Shown one piece after another: positions 43,581-53,923 of a stretch of DNA of 64,000 nt. The notes below the pieces were generated by a model. The model saw only the letters and a program-made list of their open reading frames with translations. It was not told where the DNA came from and searched no databases. Made by a program: the position numbers and the translations under genes. The stretch comes from Marinobacter sp. S0848L (lineage in GTDB: Bacteria > Pseudomonadota > Gammaproteobacteria > Pseudomonadales > Oleiphilaceae): positions 1-64,000 of the forward strand of contig NZ_JALKAQ010000003.1 of assembly GCF_023016065.1 (NCBI RefSeq). The letters are read 5' to 3'. Each line of letters starts with the position of its first letter. Position 1 is the stretch's first letter.

Positions 43581-46171
43581 GAGTTCGGCTCCTTGTGTTG
43601 AACGGATTTCTGACTGGTTTTGAATAACCGCAGGCGGTTGGCGTTAGACACGACGGTTACGGACGACAGTGACATGGCGGCACCCGCCAGAATCGGGCTC
43701 ATCAGAATGCCCCAGATCGGATACAGCAGGCCTGCCGCCACGGGAATACCCAGCGTGTTGTAGACAAAGGCGCCAAACAGATTCTGCCGAATGTTGGCGA
43801 CCGTGGCCTGAGAAATCTCAATGGCATCGGGCACGCCGTGCAATGAACCGCGCATCAGCGTGATCGAGGCGCTTTCGATGGCCACGTCGGTACCGGTGCC
43901 AATGGCAAAGCCGACATCGGAAGCGGCCAGAGCGGGTGCGTCGTTGATGCCGTCACCAACCATGGCTACGGTATAGCCTTGCTTGCGCATCTCGTTCACC
44001 ACGTCGGCTTTGTCTTCCGGCAGCACCTCTGCGCGGAAATCGTCGATGCCGGCTGCGTCGGAGATAGCGCGGGCGGTGGCCTCGATATCGCCGGTCACCA
44101 TCATGACTTTAATGCCGGAGTCATGCAGGCGCTCAATGGCGGCTTTGGAATCGGGCTTGATGGCATCGGCAACACCGATCACACCGAGCACGTTATTGCC
44201 AAGTGCCAGATACAGCGGCGTACCGGCTTCGTCGGTAATGCCTTTCGCGGCCTCAGACAGGCTATCAATGGATAAGCCTTCGGCTTCCAGCCAGCGGCGG
44301 TTACCCAAGCGAAGGGTTTGGCCGTTGGCTTGCCCGAGGACGCCTTTGCCGTTGAGGGCTTCAAAGCCGGAGACTGCTTCGGGAGCAACGCCGTCCTCTT
44401 TGGCTTTAGCAACAATGGCCTCTGCCAAAGGGTGTTCCGAGTGCTGTTCCAGCCCTGCGGCCAGTGCCAACAGTTTGTCTTCATCGCTGTCGAGCGCGTG
44501 GACTCGGGTCACCGCCGGATGGCCTTCGGTGATAGTGCCGGTTTTATCCAGAATCACCAGATCAATCTTGCCGGCGGTTTGCAGGGCATCACCCTGACGA
44601 ATCAGAATGCCGTATTCCGCCGCTTTGCCCACGCCCACCATCACCGACATCGGTGTCGCCAAACCAAGTGCGCACGGGCAGGCGATGATCAATACCGTAG
44701 TAGCCGCGACCATCATGTGTACCACCGCGGGGTCCGGCCCAACGTTGTACCAGACCAGTGCCGATGCCACCGCGATCAACATGACCGAGGGCACGAACAC
44801 CGCTGAAATCCTGTCTGCCAGCCGACCGATCGCCGGTTTTGAGCCCTGAGCCTTCTTCACCAGCTTAATAATTTGCGCCAGCGCGGTTTCGCTACCTACC
44901 CGCGTGGCTTCGTAAATAATCGACCCGTGGGTGTTCAAAGTGCCGGCGGAGACTTCATCACCGTCGGCTTTGTTCACAGGCATGGGTTCACCGGTGAGCA
45001 TGCTCTCATCGATACGAGTAGAACCCTCCACGATCACGCCGTCCACCGGCAGTTTTTCCCCGGGGCGAACGCGAATACGATCGCCTTTCTGAACGTCTTC
45101 TACCGGAATGTCCTGCTCTTCGCCGTCCCGAATCACCCGGGCGGTTTTCGCCCGAAGATCCAACAGCCGCCGCACCGCTTCCGAGGTTTTACCTTTGGCG
45201 CGCAGCTCCAAAGCCTGTCCGAGATTGATCAAACCGATAATCATCGCCGACGCTTCAAAATACACATGCCGCGCCATCTCCGGCAGCGCCTCGGGAATGC
45301 TGACCACCACAATGGAATACAGCCACGCTGTACCGGTACCCAGCGCAATCAAGGTATCCATATTGGCGTTGTGATGCTTGAACGCCTTCCAGGCTCCGGT
45401 ATAAAAATGCCCGCCGGTCGCAATCATCACGCCCAACGTCAGGATGCCGAGATTGAGCCAGGTGATCTGGTTGTCGTCGGACACCGTCATCGAGCCAAAG
45501 CCCATGCCCCAAACCATCAGGGCAATACCCAGCCCCAAACTGATGGCCATCTTGACCAGCAAGGTTTGATACTGCTTTTTGTCTTCCGCTTGCTTGCGAT
45601 CGTCGGCGGCGTCTTCATCCTCGATCTCACTGGCCCCGTAACCCGCACTCTCAATGGCCTGAATCAAACGGGCGGAATCCGCAGCGCCAGTGGCGGTTGC
45701 GGTATTGTCGGCCAGATTCATGTGGGCATGAGAAACCCCGGGCACCGACAACAGCGCCTTCTCAATGGTGCTCACGCAGGACGCACAGGTGGCCCCTGTC
45801 ACCGCCAGAAGCACCTGTTCGTCGCTGGAAGCCTCGGCTGATGCGGCTTGAGCATCACCTTTGGGCTCGGTTTGCTCTGACTGAACTGACGACTCTTCAG
45901 AGGCGTCACTCTTCTTCGATGCACAACAGCCCGACGAGGGCTCCCCAGCCGCGATTGGCTCCGCCGGATACCCGGTATCCGACACAATCTTCGCAGCCTC
46001 GGCTTTATCGACACTCTCGGGCAGCGCAACCGTTTGCGCCTCCAGATCGACCTCAACCAGATCGGTATCTCCGGTCAACGGCTCCAGAGCGTTACGAATT
46101 TTCTTCACGCAACCCTGACAAGAGGCTCCGGAAATACTCAGAGCGGTACTCAAACCAGATGCTTCGCTCAT
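43577..46171 (-). CDS. copA: CopA-type copper/heavy-metal P1B-ATPase
   Basis: 864 aa. Two N-terminal HMA domains carry GASCQGC (Cys18, Cys21) and GATCASC (about residues 127-131), with a CCASKK linker. Next come about eight membrane helices, the CPC motif in [13 protein letters not shown] (about residue 497), the phosphorylated Asp in DKTGT (about 542), and the ATP-binding GDGIND. CPC defines the P1B-1 Cu(I)/Ag(I) group. AAGGAG precedes the ATG. The ATPase exports Cu(I) to the periplasm; it is preceded by a MerR gene only 3 bp away. Confidence 0.93.
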   Translation of the reverse strand: MSEASGLSTALSISGASCQGCVKKIRNALEPLTGDTDLVEVDLEAQTVALPESVDKAEAAKIVSDTGYPAEPIAAGEPSSGCCASKKSDASEESSVQSEQTEPKGDAQAASAEASSDEQVLLAVTGATCASCVSTIEKALLSVPGVSHAHMNLADNTATATGAADSARLIQAIESAGYGASEIEDEDAADDRKQAEDKKQYQTLLVKMAISLGLGIALMVWGMGFGSMTVSDDNQITWLNLGILTLGVMIATGGHFYTGAWKAFKHHNANMDTLIALGTGTAWLYSIVVVSIPEALPEMARHVYFEASAMIIGLINLGQALELRAKGKTSEAVRRLLDLRAKTARVIRDGEEQDIPVEDVQKGDRIRVRPGEKLPVDGVIVEGSTRIDESMLTGEPMPVNKADGDEVSAGTLNTHGSIIYEATRVGSETALAQIIKLVKKAQGSKPAIGRLADRISAVFVPSVMLIAVASALVWYNVGPDPAVVHMMVAATTVLIIACPCALGLATPMSVMVGVGKAAEYGILIRQGDALQTAGKIDLVILDKTGTITEGHPAVTRVHALDSDEDKLLALAAGLEQHSEHPLAEAIVAKAKEDGVAPEAVSGFEALNGKGVLGQANGQTLRLGNRRWLEAEGLSIDSLSEAAKGITDEAGTPLYLALGNNVLGVIGVADAIKPDSKAAIERLHDSGIKVMMVTGDIEATARAISDAAGIDDFRAEVLPEDKADVVNEMRKQGYTVAMVGDGINDAPALAASDVGFAIGTGTDVAIESASITLMRGSLHGVPDAIEISQATVANIRQNLFGAFVYNTLGIPVAAGLLYPIWGILMSPILAGAAMSLSSVTVVSNANRLRLFKTSQKSVQHKEPNS

Positions 46172-46174
46172 AAC

Positions 46175-46606
46175 TCAATGCTCCTTACCTGAACAAGTCG
46201 CAGGATCGTCCCAATGCTCAATCAACCGACAAATCGTATGCCCGTCCGGCGTACCATCCGGCATCTCCTGCCACGCCGACAACGCCGACACCATCCGGGT
46301 GCGCAACTGCTGCAACTCGGCAATCTCCCGCTCCACTTCCGCCAACCGCTGCTCAAACACATCCCGAACCATCGGGCATGGGGAATGATGTTCGTCTGCC
46401 TGCCCTAAAATCTGCCGAATCTCCGGCAACGAAAAACCCAACTGCCGAGCCTTCCGGGCAAACCGCAATCGCCGCAGATCCTCGGCATCGTAGTACTGAT
46501 AATTGTTGTCCGGATTACGACTGGGCCGCAGCAAACCTTCCCGGGTATAAAACCGAACCGTATCCGGGGTGACATCGGCCGCGGTGGCGAGTTCTTTGAC
46601 TTTCAT
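46175..46606 (-). CDS. MerR-family metal-responsive regulator
   Basis: 143 aa. N-terminal winged HTH MKVKELATAADVTPDTVRFYTREGLLRP is followed by the dimerisation helix. The metal-binding end has Cys residues in CPMVRDVFEQ and TICRLIEHWDDPATC. This arrangement resembles CadR/PbrR/CueR-type sensors, so metal identity is uncertain (Cu expected from the neighbour). It is the first gene of the operon and reads in the same direction as copA, while many MerR genes are divergent. Repeat copy D lies upstream. Confidence 0.88.
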   Translation of the reverse strand: MKVKELATAADVTPDTVRFYTREGLLRPSRNPDNNYQYYDAEDLRRLRFARKARQLGFSLPEIRQILGQADEHHSPCPMVRDVFEQRLAEVEREIAELQQLRTRMVSALSAWQEMPDGTPDGHTICRLIEHWDDPATCSGKEH

Positions 46607-46665
46607 GATGCTGAATCCCCCAGTAAGTTCATGGGCGGAAGAGATGCCCCGTCAGAAGGTGCGGA

Positions 46666-46774
46666 GTCTTGGTGTGGGTGGCGCTTCCGAAAATGTTCGG
46701 AGCCAAGGATGGCGGAGACAAGCGTACAAGGATGTACTGGCAGCGGTTTTCGGAAGCGCCACCCACACCGAGAC
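46666..46774 (+). repeat. Structured palindromic repeat, copy D (diverged)
   Basis: Outer stem of 28 bp (46666-46693 with 46747-46774, one G-T pair). The core keeps GCCA-AGGA-TGGC and has GTACA-AGGA-TGTAC in place of CGTC-ACATG-GACG, so pairing is preserved with changed bases. The inner stem is GGTGGCGCTTCCGAAAA. It lies 60 bp upstream of the MerR start. Confidence 0.8.
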
Positions 46775-46836
46775 GGCGATCTCCCAAACTTATAGCAGAA
46801 TCTTAAAACCTATGACCCACTCACAGGTCAAAGGTT

Positions 46837-47163
46837 TCAGGAAGAAGAGTTCTTAGAACGCAGAAAAACACCACAAGACTTACATTGATCCGGCGCCATC
46901 AACTTGGCCTGCCAGCCAATTTTCGTGCCGCACGCCGGACAAGCCAGCCGCAACTGCAACACAATGATCGGAATCACCAGCACCACCAGAAGCACCCCAA
47001 GGCCACCCCAGTCATCACCCGACGAAATCCCCAACTGACTGCTGAACACCAGCACCAGAATCAGCGCAAAAAACGCAAAAATGAAATAGTTTCGGTTCCA
47101 GCGCTCCCAGCGGCGCAGCTTCGCATCCTGCTCCGAAGACAAATACCTGGCAGACATAGACAT
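46837..47163 (-). CDS. Small membrane protein with C-terminal zinc ribbon
   Basis: 108 aa, start at ATG 47163 or 47157. Two membrane segments (FIFAFFALILVLVF and GVLLVVLVIPIIVLQL) are followed by a zinc ribbon CPACG and CKSCG, so it is probably anchored in the membrane with a cytoplasmic ribbon. The family is not recognised. It is 50 bp upstream, on the same strand, from the GGDEF-EAL gene. Confidence 0.75.
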   Translation of the reverse strand: MSMSARYLSSEQDAKLRRWERWNRNYFIFAFFALILVLVFSSQLGISSGDDWGGLGVLLVVLVIPIIVLQLRLACPACGTKIGWQAKLMAPDQCKSCGVFLRSKNSSS

Positions 47164-47212
47164 CACACTCAAAGAAAGACAGACCACAAAGTTTGCAGCG
47201 CCGGTGCTCTAA

Positions 47213-49480
47213 TTACAATTCGGAAGTGGCCGGCTGACCGGTAAACAACGCACCCTCACGGATCGCCTTCTCCAATTCCGCACCGGGGATCGGGCGGCTG
47301 ATCAGATAACCCTGTGCCAGATTGCACCGATGAGCCTGCAGAAAATGCAGCTGATCTTCCGTTTCCACACCTTCAGCTACCACCTGAATACCCAAGTTGT
47401 GGGCCAGATTAATCACCGCCCGGGTAATCACCGCATCATCATGCCGCTCCGTCACATTGGTAATGAACGACCGGTCAATCTTCAGCAAGTCCACCGGGAA
47501 ATCCCGCAGATAACCCAACGACGAATAACCCACGCCGAAATCATCAATCGCCAAGCGCGTGCCCAACTGATGCAGCTGCGACAGCTGGCTGCGATTTTGG
47601 GCGATGTTCTGAATGAAAATCTCTTCAGTCAATTCAAGCTCAAGCATGTTCGGGGCAATATTCTCTGCCGCCAGAGCATCCCGTACGTGATCAACCAAAG
47701 TGGCATCTTCCAGCTCCCGGCCGGATAAATTCACGGCAATGCGCAAGTGCTCACAGGGGGTCCCTTTCCAGCGAGCCAATTGACGGCACGCAGCCAATAC
47801 CACCCACCGGCCAATCTCGGTAATGCGCCCACTCTCTTCCGCCAACGGAATAAACTCGACCGGTGACAACAAGCCGCGAGTCGGATGCTGCCAGCGAATG
47901 AGGGCCTCCACGTTATTGATCTCACCCGTGTCGAGATTTAACTGAGGCTGGTAATACAGAACAAATTCATCGTTCGCCAGGGCCTCGCTGAGATCCTTAT
48001 CGAGCTCCAACCGCATCATCTCTTTCTCTTGCATACCTTCGGTATAGAACTGATAGGTATTGCGGCCCTGATCCTTGGCCCGGTAAAGAGCAATATCCGC
48101 ATTGCGGAGCAGAGTGTCGGCATCCTGGCCGCTTGGGGGATACACGGCAACGCCCATGGTGGCGGTGATCTGATGCACTTGCCCCATGGCCTCGAAAGGC
48201 TCAGCGAAGCACTGTTTGATCTCGCCAAGCAGATGGATGACATCGTCAATGTCGTCCATCTGCTGTTGGCAAATCATAAACTCGTCACCACCCGAGTAGG
48301 CGACAAGAATGGTTTCGCTGCTAAGGCACTTCAGCCGTTCCGAAACCTTGATCAACAACTCGTCACCGAATTGGTGGCCCAGGGTATCGTTAAGAAGCTG
48401 AAAGCGGTCAAGATCAATCATCACCAAGGCAACCTGGCGCAACTGCCGATCGGCTATGTTCAGGGTGTGAGCCAGGTCTTGCATGAAAAAGCGACGGTTG
48501 GCGAGGCCGGTTAAGGTGTCCGTCGATTCCAAACGCTCCAGATCGACCTGCACCGCGACCCGCTCATCGACCTGACGTTCCAATTCAAGCTGCGTTCTGA
48601 GCAGGGTGTTGGTGCGTTTAAAGATCACCTGCCACAACAGTGTGGTTAAGCTGGCCAATGCGCCCATGAAAATTACGCTAACGAAGGTGATGCTGGGCCA
48701 CTGGCTGCGTTGGTTTTCGACCCAGTTCATGGTGGGGCTCAGCGTAAGCTGCCAATCCAGCGAGGGCAGGTTAACCGGCACGGATTCGCGAAACGCTGCG
48801 CTGATATCACTCGAGGTGTTCAGGGCGTAGCTGGATTCACCGCGTTGCAGGATTTCAACTTGAAACTGGTCGATGATGCGTGCCGTCAGCAATTGCTTTG
48901 CCAGTACCTGCATTTTAAAGACACCGGCTATAAAACCATTGTTCTCCGAACCCTGACCAACGGGGTGATAGGTCACAATGCCTTTCGGACCTTGCTGGAG
49001 ATCGATGATGCCCGAAGTGTCCGGCTCGCCGGTTTCAGCCGAGTGCTCTAGCGCTCGGCGCCGCTGTTCGTTAAAGGCTACGTTGAACCCCACAACATTC
49101 CGGTTCTCGGTAGCGGGCTCGAGCCATCGAATGATGAAATCTTTATCAATCCACTCGATGGCCTGGTAAATACCAAAGTCGTTGAGGTAGGTGTGGGCAT
49201 CCGCTTGCCAAACCGCTTCGGATGGATAAACGTTGTTGCTCATGCGTTTGGCCATGCGGCCCAGGGCGCCAGCCTGTACCGAAAACTCTCGCTCCAGATT
49301 GTTGGCCAGAGCCCGGGCTTCGTTGGTCAGATTGGCTTGGATTTGATCGGTATCTTTTTGAATCAGGCCGGCTCGAAGCACCCAGGCTAAAGCGAAAAAA
49401 GCTAAAAAGATGACGGCCGCAAATAAGGGGCTTCTTAGGACGCGCGTTACAAACGGCATGGTGCGCTGTGCTGGGGTCAC
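47213..49480 (-). CDS. CHASE-GGDEF-EAL c-di-GMP signalling protein
   Basis: 755 aa, GTG start with GGAG 6 nt upstream. N-terminal membrane helix (FAAVIFLAFFALAW), a periplasmic CHASE domain (about residues 60-250) with a second helix at about 275, and then GGDEF (intact YSGGDEF) and EAL (NVEALIRWQHP, DDFGVGYSSLGYL). Both domains keep the catalytic or binding motif, so it may synthesise or degrade c-di-GMP. CHASE domains sense small ligands outside the cell. Confidence 0.9.
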   Translation of the reverse strand: MTPAQRTMPFVTRVLRSPLFAAVIFLAFFALAWVLRAGLIQKDTDQIQANLTNEARALANNLEREFSVQAGALGRMAKRMSNNVYPSEAVWQADAHTYLNDFGIYQAIEWIDKDFIIRWLEPATENRNVVGFNVAFNEQRRRALEHSAETGEPDTSGIIDLQQGPKGIVTYHPVGQGSENNGFIAGVFKMQVLAKQLLTARIIDQFQVEILQRGESSYALNTSSDISAAFRESVPVNLPSLDWQLTLSPTMNWVENQRSQWPSITFVSVIFMGALASLTTLLWQVIFKRTNTLLRTQLELERQVDERVAVQVDLERLESTDTLTGLANRRFFMQDLAHTLNIADRQLRQVALVMIDLDRFQLLNDTLGHQFGDELLIKVSERLKCLSSETILVAYSGGDEFMICQQQMDDIDDVIHLLGEIKQCFAEPFEAMGQVHQITATMGVAVYPPSGQDADTLLRNADIALYRAKDQGRNTYQFYTEGMQEKEMMRLELDKDLSEALANDEFVLYYQPQLNLDTGEINNVEALIRWQHPTRGLLSPVEFIPLAEESGRITEIGRWVVLAACRQLARWKGTPCEHLRIAVNLSGRELEDATLVDHVRDALAAENIAPNMLELELTEEIFIQNIAQNRSQLSQLHQLGTRLAIDDFGVGYSSLGYLRDFPVDLLKIDRSFITNVTERHDDAVITRAVINLAHNLGIQVVAEGVETEDQLHFLQAHRCNLAQGYLISRPIPGAELEKAIREGALFTGQPATSEL

Positions 49481-49547
49481 GCTCTGCTCCGAGTTTACCT
49501 TGACGTATTCCTAGGGGTAACGGCAGAGTCCTTTCTATCGTGAGTCG

Positions 49548-50819
49548 CTAGTTGTGAATTCGCTCGTTTATAGTTATTCCGTATGCACCGTCAGGCAGTG
49601 GGGTACGAATTTCACGAACGTTTCCATCTTCTGATGTCTGTAGGCTCAGGTCAAGAATATATGGTGTCATTCTCTGCCTGTTTTTATCCAGCATAATTTC
49701 AACTTTGGGTTTGAGCTTACGCCCCGGGTGGGTGCTGACGACCCAAGCGACTTCGCCGGTGTTCAGCTCCACAAGGGTGCCGGGAGGGTAAATGCCGATC
49801 ATTCGGATGAAGGTTTCGACCAAATCGGCATCGAATTGCTGGCCGCGGTTCTGGTACAGAATTTTAAGCGCCTCGGCCGGGGATCGTCCGTCCCGGTAGC
49901 AGCGGTCACTGGTAATTGCGTCGTAGGTATCGACGATGGAAATCAAACGGGCAAACCGGCTGATTTGTGATTCAGGCAGGTGCGTCGGGTAGCCTTTGCC
50001 GTCCACACGTTCGTGATGGTGCAGCGTCACGTCGCGGATGATGGGCTCCAGACTTTCATCTTGCTTGAGCAAGTTAAAACCGTGGGTGGTGTGTGACTGC
50101 ATGATGACGTATTCATCAGGCGTTAGCGGGCCGGGTTTGTTGAGGATGGCGCTGGGCACCTTTAGCTTGCCCAAGTCGTGCAGCAGGCCGCACATACCGG
50201 CAGTCTCGATGTCTTCATCCGGCATGCCCAGGAATCGCGCGAACGCGATGGCGTAAACGGCCACCCTCAGACAGTGTTCGGCGGTGTACGCATCCCGGTT
50301 TTTGATGCGCCCCATCCAGAGCATGGCGCTGGCGTTGGCTTTAACACTCTCGACGCACGACCGAATCATGGTACGTGCATCGCCCAGCTCCAGAGTGTTG
50401 TTCTGGATGATATCGACGGTAATTTTGTCGACAAAGGTCTGGGTTCGGCGCCAGGTTTCTTTCGCACGCGGGAACTCTTGCTCCAGCGTGCGGGTTTCCG
50501 GCAAGGGTTCGGTGGTTTTTTGCCGAAGCTGGGGGATTTTACTGAGCACCGGGGCCAGCCTGGATTCCTCATCTTCCACAACAACCCACGAGCAATACTG
50601 GCGTAAAACCTTGGCTTCACCGGGCGTGGATAGCGTAAAACCCTGAAATAACACCGGTACATCGTTCCAGGGGCGATCCAGCTGCACAACACGCATGCCG
50701 AGCTGCAACAAATCGACAGGAATGCGAGCCCTGTGCAAGAACGTTTCTGTTCGAGCCCCTGTGCGACCGGGGTCGGTGGGGGGCACCAGCCCGCTGCCAG
50801 GGTGATCTTTGAACGACAT
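49548..50819 (-). CDS. HD-GYP domain c-di-GMP phosphodiesterase
   Basis: 423 aa with an N-terminal DUF3391-like domain (RIPVDLLQLGMRVVQLDRPWND) and a C-terminal HD-GYP domain. HDLGKLKVP is the HD motif, and HHERVDGKGYPTHLPE gives the GYP motif. HD-GYP proteins hydrolyse c-di-GMP to GMP. An in-frame GTG at 50831 is the alternative start. Co-directional with the CHASE-GGDEF-EAL gene, about 67 bp apart. Confidence 0.92.
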   Translation of the reverse strand: MSFKDHPGSGLVPPTDPGRTGARTETFLHRARIPVDLLQLGMRVVQLDRPWNDVPVLFQGFTLSTPGEAKVLRQYCSWVVVEDEESRLAPVLSKIPQLRQKTTEPLPETRTLEQEFPRAKETWRRTQTFVDKITVDIIQNNTLELGDARTMIRSCVESVKANASAMLWMGRIKNRDAYTAEHCLRVAVYAIAFARFLGMPDEDIETAGMCGLLHDLGKLKVPSAILNKPGPLTPDEYVIMQSHTTHGFNLLKQDESLEPIIRDVTLHHHERVDGKGYPTHLPESQISRFARLISIVDTYDAITSDRCYRDGRSPAEALKILYQNRGQQFDADLVETFIRMIGIYPPGTLVELNTGEVAWVVSTHPGRKLKPKVEIMLDKNRQRMTPYILDLSLQTSEDGNVREIRTPLPDGAYGITINERIHN

Positions 50820-50867
50820 ACACCAGCTCACATATTCTGAATTCTTTTCAGAATAGAGTAGCCCGGT

Positions 50868-51290
50868 TTAGCTGGCAATCTTGAGCCGGGGAATTTCCCG
50901 TTTTGGGCAGCGGTCCATAACCACTTTTAAACCGGCTTGCTCGGCTCTTTCCGCTCCGGCTTCATTAATCACGCCGATTTGCAGCCATAACACCGGAATG
51001 TTTTCGGCGACTGCCTGATCGATGACCGCATCGGTGCGCTCGGGGGCGAGAAACAGCTCTGCCATATCAACCGGTTCCGGGATCGAGGCCAGATCTGCGT
51101 AAACGGTTTCGCCAAGCACCTGTTTGCCCGCAAGTCGCGGATTCACCGGAATGATCCGGTAGCCCTGGCGTTGCAGATATTCCATCACTTCGTGGGATGG
51201 CCGGCTGGTTTTCTCACTGGCACCGACCAAGGCAATGGTGCGAACGCTGGTTAGAATGTCTCGAAGGCCTTGATCGTTCTCAATAGGCAC
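50868..51290 (-). CDS. CoA-binding protein (YccU family)
   Basis: 140 aa. GTG start (VPIENDQGL) has AAGGAG 7 nt upstream; a much longer upstream in-frame start has no support. IALVGASEKTSRPSHEVMEYLQRQGYRIIPVNPR is a CoA-binding Rossmann fold. It is near a crotonase, and the two may be in one operon with 31 bp between. Function unknown. Confidence 0.88.
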   Translation of the reverse strand: MPIENDQGLRDILTSVRTIALVGASEKTSRPSHEVMEYLQRQGYRIIPVNPRLAGKQVLGETVYADLASIPEPVDMAELFLAPERTDAVIDQAVAENIPVLWLQIGVINEAGAERAEQAGLKVVMDRCPKREIPRLKIAS

Positions 51291-51321
51291 AAGTGTTCTC
51301 CTTGAAATTGCGATGGCGTGG

Positions 51322-52038
51322 TTACAAAAGAATGTCCAGCGCCTCAATGACCGGCGGGTTTTTGTCCGCCAGAGCGTCGAGCACCGGTTTATGCAAACGC
51401 CTTTTGTGCTCGGCAAAAATGGCGCGACCTTTTTTGAAGCTTCTTGCAAACTCTAATGCGGCATCGTTCAAGGCATCAACTGAATCGAAGGTTCGGTCTA
51501 TAAACCTGGCGCCAGCGAGTTCCTCTGCGGTCACGCGCCGCCCGGTCAGAACCATATCGTTGAAGGTGTGTTGTGGCATGGCTTTGAGAACTACGTCGAT
51601 CAGGGCAGGCAGGAACGGAATGTTCATGTCGACCTCCGGGAAGCACACGTAGCCCCGGTCGCTGCGCATAAACCGGAAGTCGCAGGCGGCGGCAATCACA
51701 ACCCCGTTGCCAAAGGTATGGCCATTGATGGCGGCAATAATCGGCATGGGGTACTGCAACATGACGCGGTAAATCTCATCCATGGTGGACAAGAAAGCTT
51801 TTACGTCGTCCCTGTTTCCCTTCTGGATGCTGCCCAGTAACCAGCTGACATCAATGCCCTGACTCCAGTTTTTCTCGTTGCTTGAGGTCAGTATCAGTGC
51901 TTTGTAGGTTTTGTCATCAACGACTTGGTTTAGCAGGGCCAAAAGCTGCTGTGCGAAGGCGAGATTGTTGGTGTTGCTTCCATTGTCCATGGAAAGGATC
52001 GCGACGCGATCCTCACGGCGAAGGCTGAGCAGGGGCAT
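51322..52038 (-). CDS. Enoyl-CoA hydratase/isomerase-like protein
   Basis: 238 aa. Start chosen at ATG 52038 (PLLSLRREDRVAILSMD). The crotonase oxyanion segment is PIIAAINGHTFGNGVVIAAACDFRFM, but the usual catalytic Glu pair is not evident (GNGVV in place of GGG), so activity may differ from classic hydratases. The C-terminus is shorter than the typical 260. Same-strand neighbour of the CoA-binding protein. Confidence 0.83.
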   Translation of the reverse strand: MPLLSLRREDRVAILSMDNGSNTNNLAFAQQLLALLNQVVDDKTYKALILTSSNEKNWSQGIDVSWLLGSIQKGNRDDVKAFLSTMDEIYRVMLQYPMPIIAAINGHTFGNGVVIAAACDFRFMRSDRGYVCFPEVDMNIPFLPALIDVVLKAMPQHTFNDMVLTGRRVTAEELAGARFIDRTFDSVDALNDAALEFARSFKKGRAIFAEHKRRLHKPVLDALADKNPPVIEALDILL

Positions 52039-52111
52039 GTAGAATCGTCTCAAGTGGGGGTAACCGCATCGTCACAGCGGTGTCGTGTTCGTGACGACGC
52101 GGTTAGTTGTT

Positions 52112-52999
52112 TTACTCGTCAGCAGGCCAGCCCGAAAGGGGCGGCACCGAGCCTTTCACATACGCATCGGGTGCTTGCACAAAGAGATCTTGCATCAAGT
52201 CTTTTTTGTTGTAATCCGGATTCGCCCGGTAATGCTCGAAATCGTCGACGCCTTGGGTGCGCAGGAAATCTTCGTCGATGAGCAGCTGACCGGTCACCTC
52301 GCGATTCTGTGTTTTCAATACGGCGAGGGCAGCATCTGCCATGATTTTCGGTGTACGGGCCCGATCCAATGTTTCCTTACCGGCGAACGCAATGGCGTCA
52401 GTACGAATAACGGTGCGTGGCCACAGGGCGTTGACGGCAATGCCGTAGCGCTTGAATTCATCAGACATGCCCAAGGTCAACATCGACATGCCGTACTTGG
52501 TCAAGGTATAGGGCGCGTGGTTGCGGATCCAGCTGCGGTCGAGGTCCAAGGGTGGGGAAAAGCTAAGAATGTGCCCGTTTTCAGACTTCTTCAGATGCGG
52601 CAGTGCTTTTTGGCTGAGCAGAAACACCGCGCGGAAGTTTATCTGCATCATCAGGTCGAGCTTTTTCAGTGGCGTAGATTCAACACCGGATAAGGCGATG
52701 GCACCTGCGTTGTTGATGATGCCATCAATGCTGCCGAAGGTTTCAACCGTTTTGGCGATCAGGTTGTCTATGTCTTCTTCGCTTCGGACATCCACTTTGA
52801 TGGCCAGGCCTTGGCCGCCTGCTTCTTCAACTTCTTTGGCAACAGAATGAATGGTGCCGTCCAGTGTCGGGTGGGGCTGATCAGACTTGGCCGCGATAAC
52901 AATATTGGCACCCTCTGCAGCGCAAGCCAGCGCGACTTCTCGGCCTATCCCGCGACTGGCACCCGTGATGATGATGGTCTTATTTTTTAGTGAACTCAT
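52112..52999 (-). CDS. SDR-family oxidoreductase (HSDL2-like)
   Basis: 295 aa. TGASRGIGREVALACAAEGANIV is the NAD(P)-binding motif, with NNAG and a late YTLTKYGMS that supplies Tyr/Lys; the Ser of the triad lies in LSFSPPLDLD. The fold and the long helix after the Rossmann motif match HSDL2-like SDRs. The substrate, probably a fatty acyl or steroid-like alcohol, is unknown. Confidence 0.87.
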   Translation of the reverse strand: MSSLKNKTIIITGASRGIGREVALACAAEGANIVIAAKSDQPHPTLDGTIHSVAKEVEEAGGQGLAIKVDVRSEEDIDNLIAKTVETFGSIDGIINNAGAIALSGVESTPLKKLDLMMQINFRAVFLLSQKALPHLKKSENGHILSFSPPLDLDRSWIRNHAPYTLTKYGMSMLTLGMSDEFKRYGIAVNALWPRTVIRTDAIAFAGKETLDRARTPKIMADAALAVLKTQNREVTGQLLIDEDFLRTQGVDDFEHYRANPDYNKKDLMQDLFVQAPDAYVKGSVPPLSGWPADE

Positions 53000-53173
53000 G
53001 GCAGCTCCTGAACAGTGAAGGCTAACGCCGGAGCAGCGTTTATCCGATCAGGCTGCTGGGGTCGCAAGCAATGATCGGGGGCTGCTGTTAGCCGGTACCA
53101 GTCTATCCTGTCGCAACCATGACGGTTTTCCAGCAGCCAAAAACGCCAATCTAAGTAGGGTAATGTGCCAAAT

Positions 53174-53746
53174 TTATCCGCGGTTGCTCGAAATCAGGGT
53201 CAGGAACTCGCTGCGGGTTGCTTGTGATTTGCGGAATTGACCCAGCATCATCGAGGTTTTCATGCGGCTGTTTTGCTTTTCAACACCGCGCATCATCATG
53301 CACATGTGTTGCGCTTCGATCACGACACCCACACCCTTTGCGCCGGTTACGCTTTCAACGGCTTCGGCAATTTGCCGTGTCAGGTTTTCCTGAATCTGCA
53401 AGCGACGGGCGTACATGTCTACGATGCGCGCAAACTTGGAGAGCCCCAGAACCTTGCCCTGAGGCAAGTAAGCGATGTGGCATTTACCGATGAACGGAAG
53501 CATGTGGTGTTCGCACATGCTGTAGAGCTCGATGTCTTGGACCACCACCATTTCATCCATGGCCGACTCGAACACCGCATTATTCACCAGGCTCTGCAGG
53601 TCCTGTTGATAGCCGCGCGTTAAAAACTGCATGGCTTTTGCAGCACGGGCTGGGGTGTCCATCAGGCCTTCGCGGCCGGGGTTTTCCCCCAAGCCTTCCA
53701 GAATCGCGTGGTAATGGCCGGTGAGATCATCAAGAGGTAGAGACAT
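53174..53746 (-). CDS. folE: GTP cyclohydrolase I
   Basis: 190 aa, start ATG 53746. [19 protein letters not shown] is the N-terminal family segment. Zn ligands are in [10 protein letters not shown] and the C-terminal [10 protein letters not shown]. It makes 7,8-dihydroneopterin triphosphate, the first step of folate biosynthesis. Monocistronic; the next gene is divergent. Confidence 0.95.
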   Translation of the reverse strand: MSLPLDDLTGHYHAILEGLGENPGREGLMDTPARAAKAMQFLTRGYQQDLQSLVNNAVFESAMDEMVVVQDIELYSMCEHHMLPFIGKCHIAYLPQGKVLGLSKFARIVDMYARRLQIQENLTRQIAEAVESVTGAKGVGVVIEAQHMCMMMRGVEKQNSRMKTSMMLGQFRKSQATRSEFLTLISSNRG

Positions 53747-53923
53747 AGTGGTTCCCGATAGTGTGCCTGTCAAAGTGTGAAGCTTAAGGCAAATCGCGCT
53801 TCACCTCCATGATTTAGGCCGTTTCGAGGGCTTTAAGAAGAGCAAGGAGACGGGGTGCCAGAGTGGCTAGTGGTGGTGCTTTGCACTAAAGTGATTTGTT
53901 CACAGGGGGTGTCGGGGCAAATC

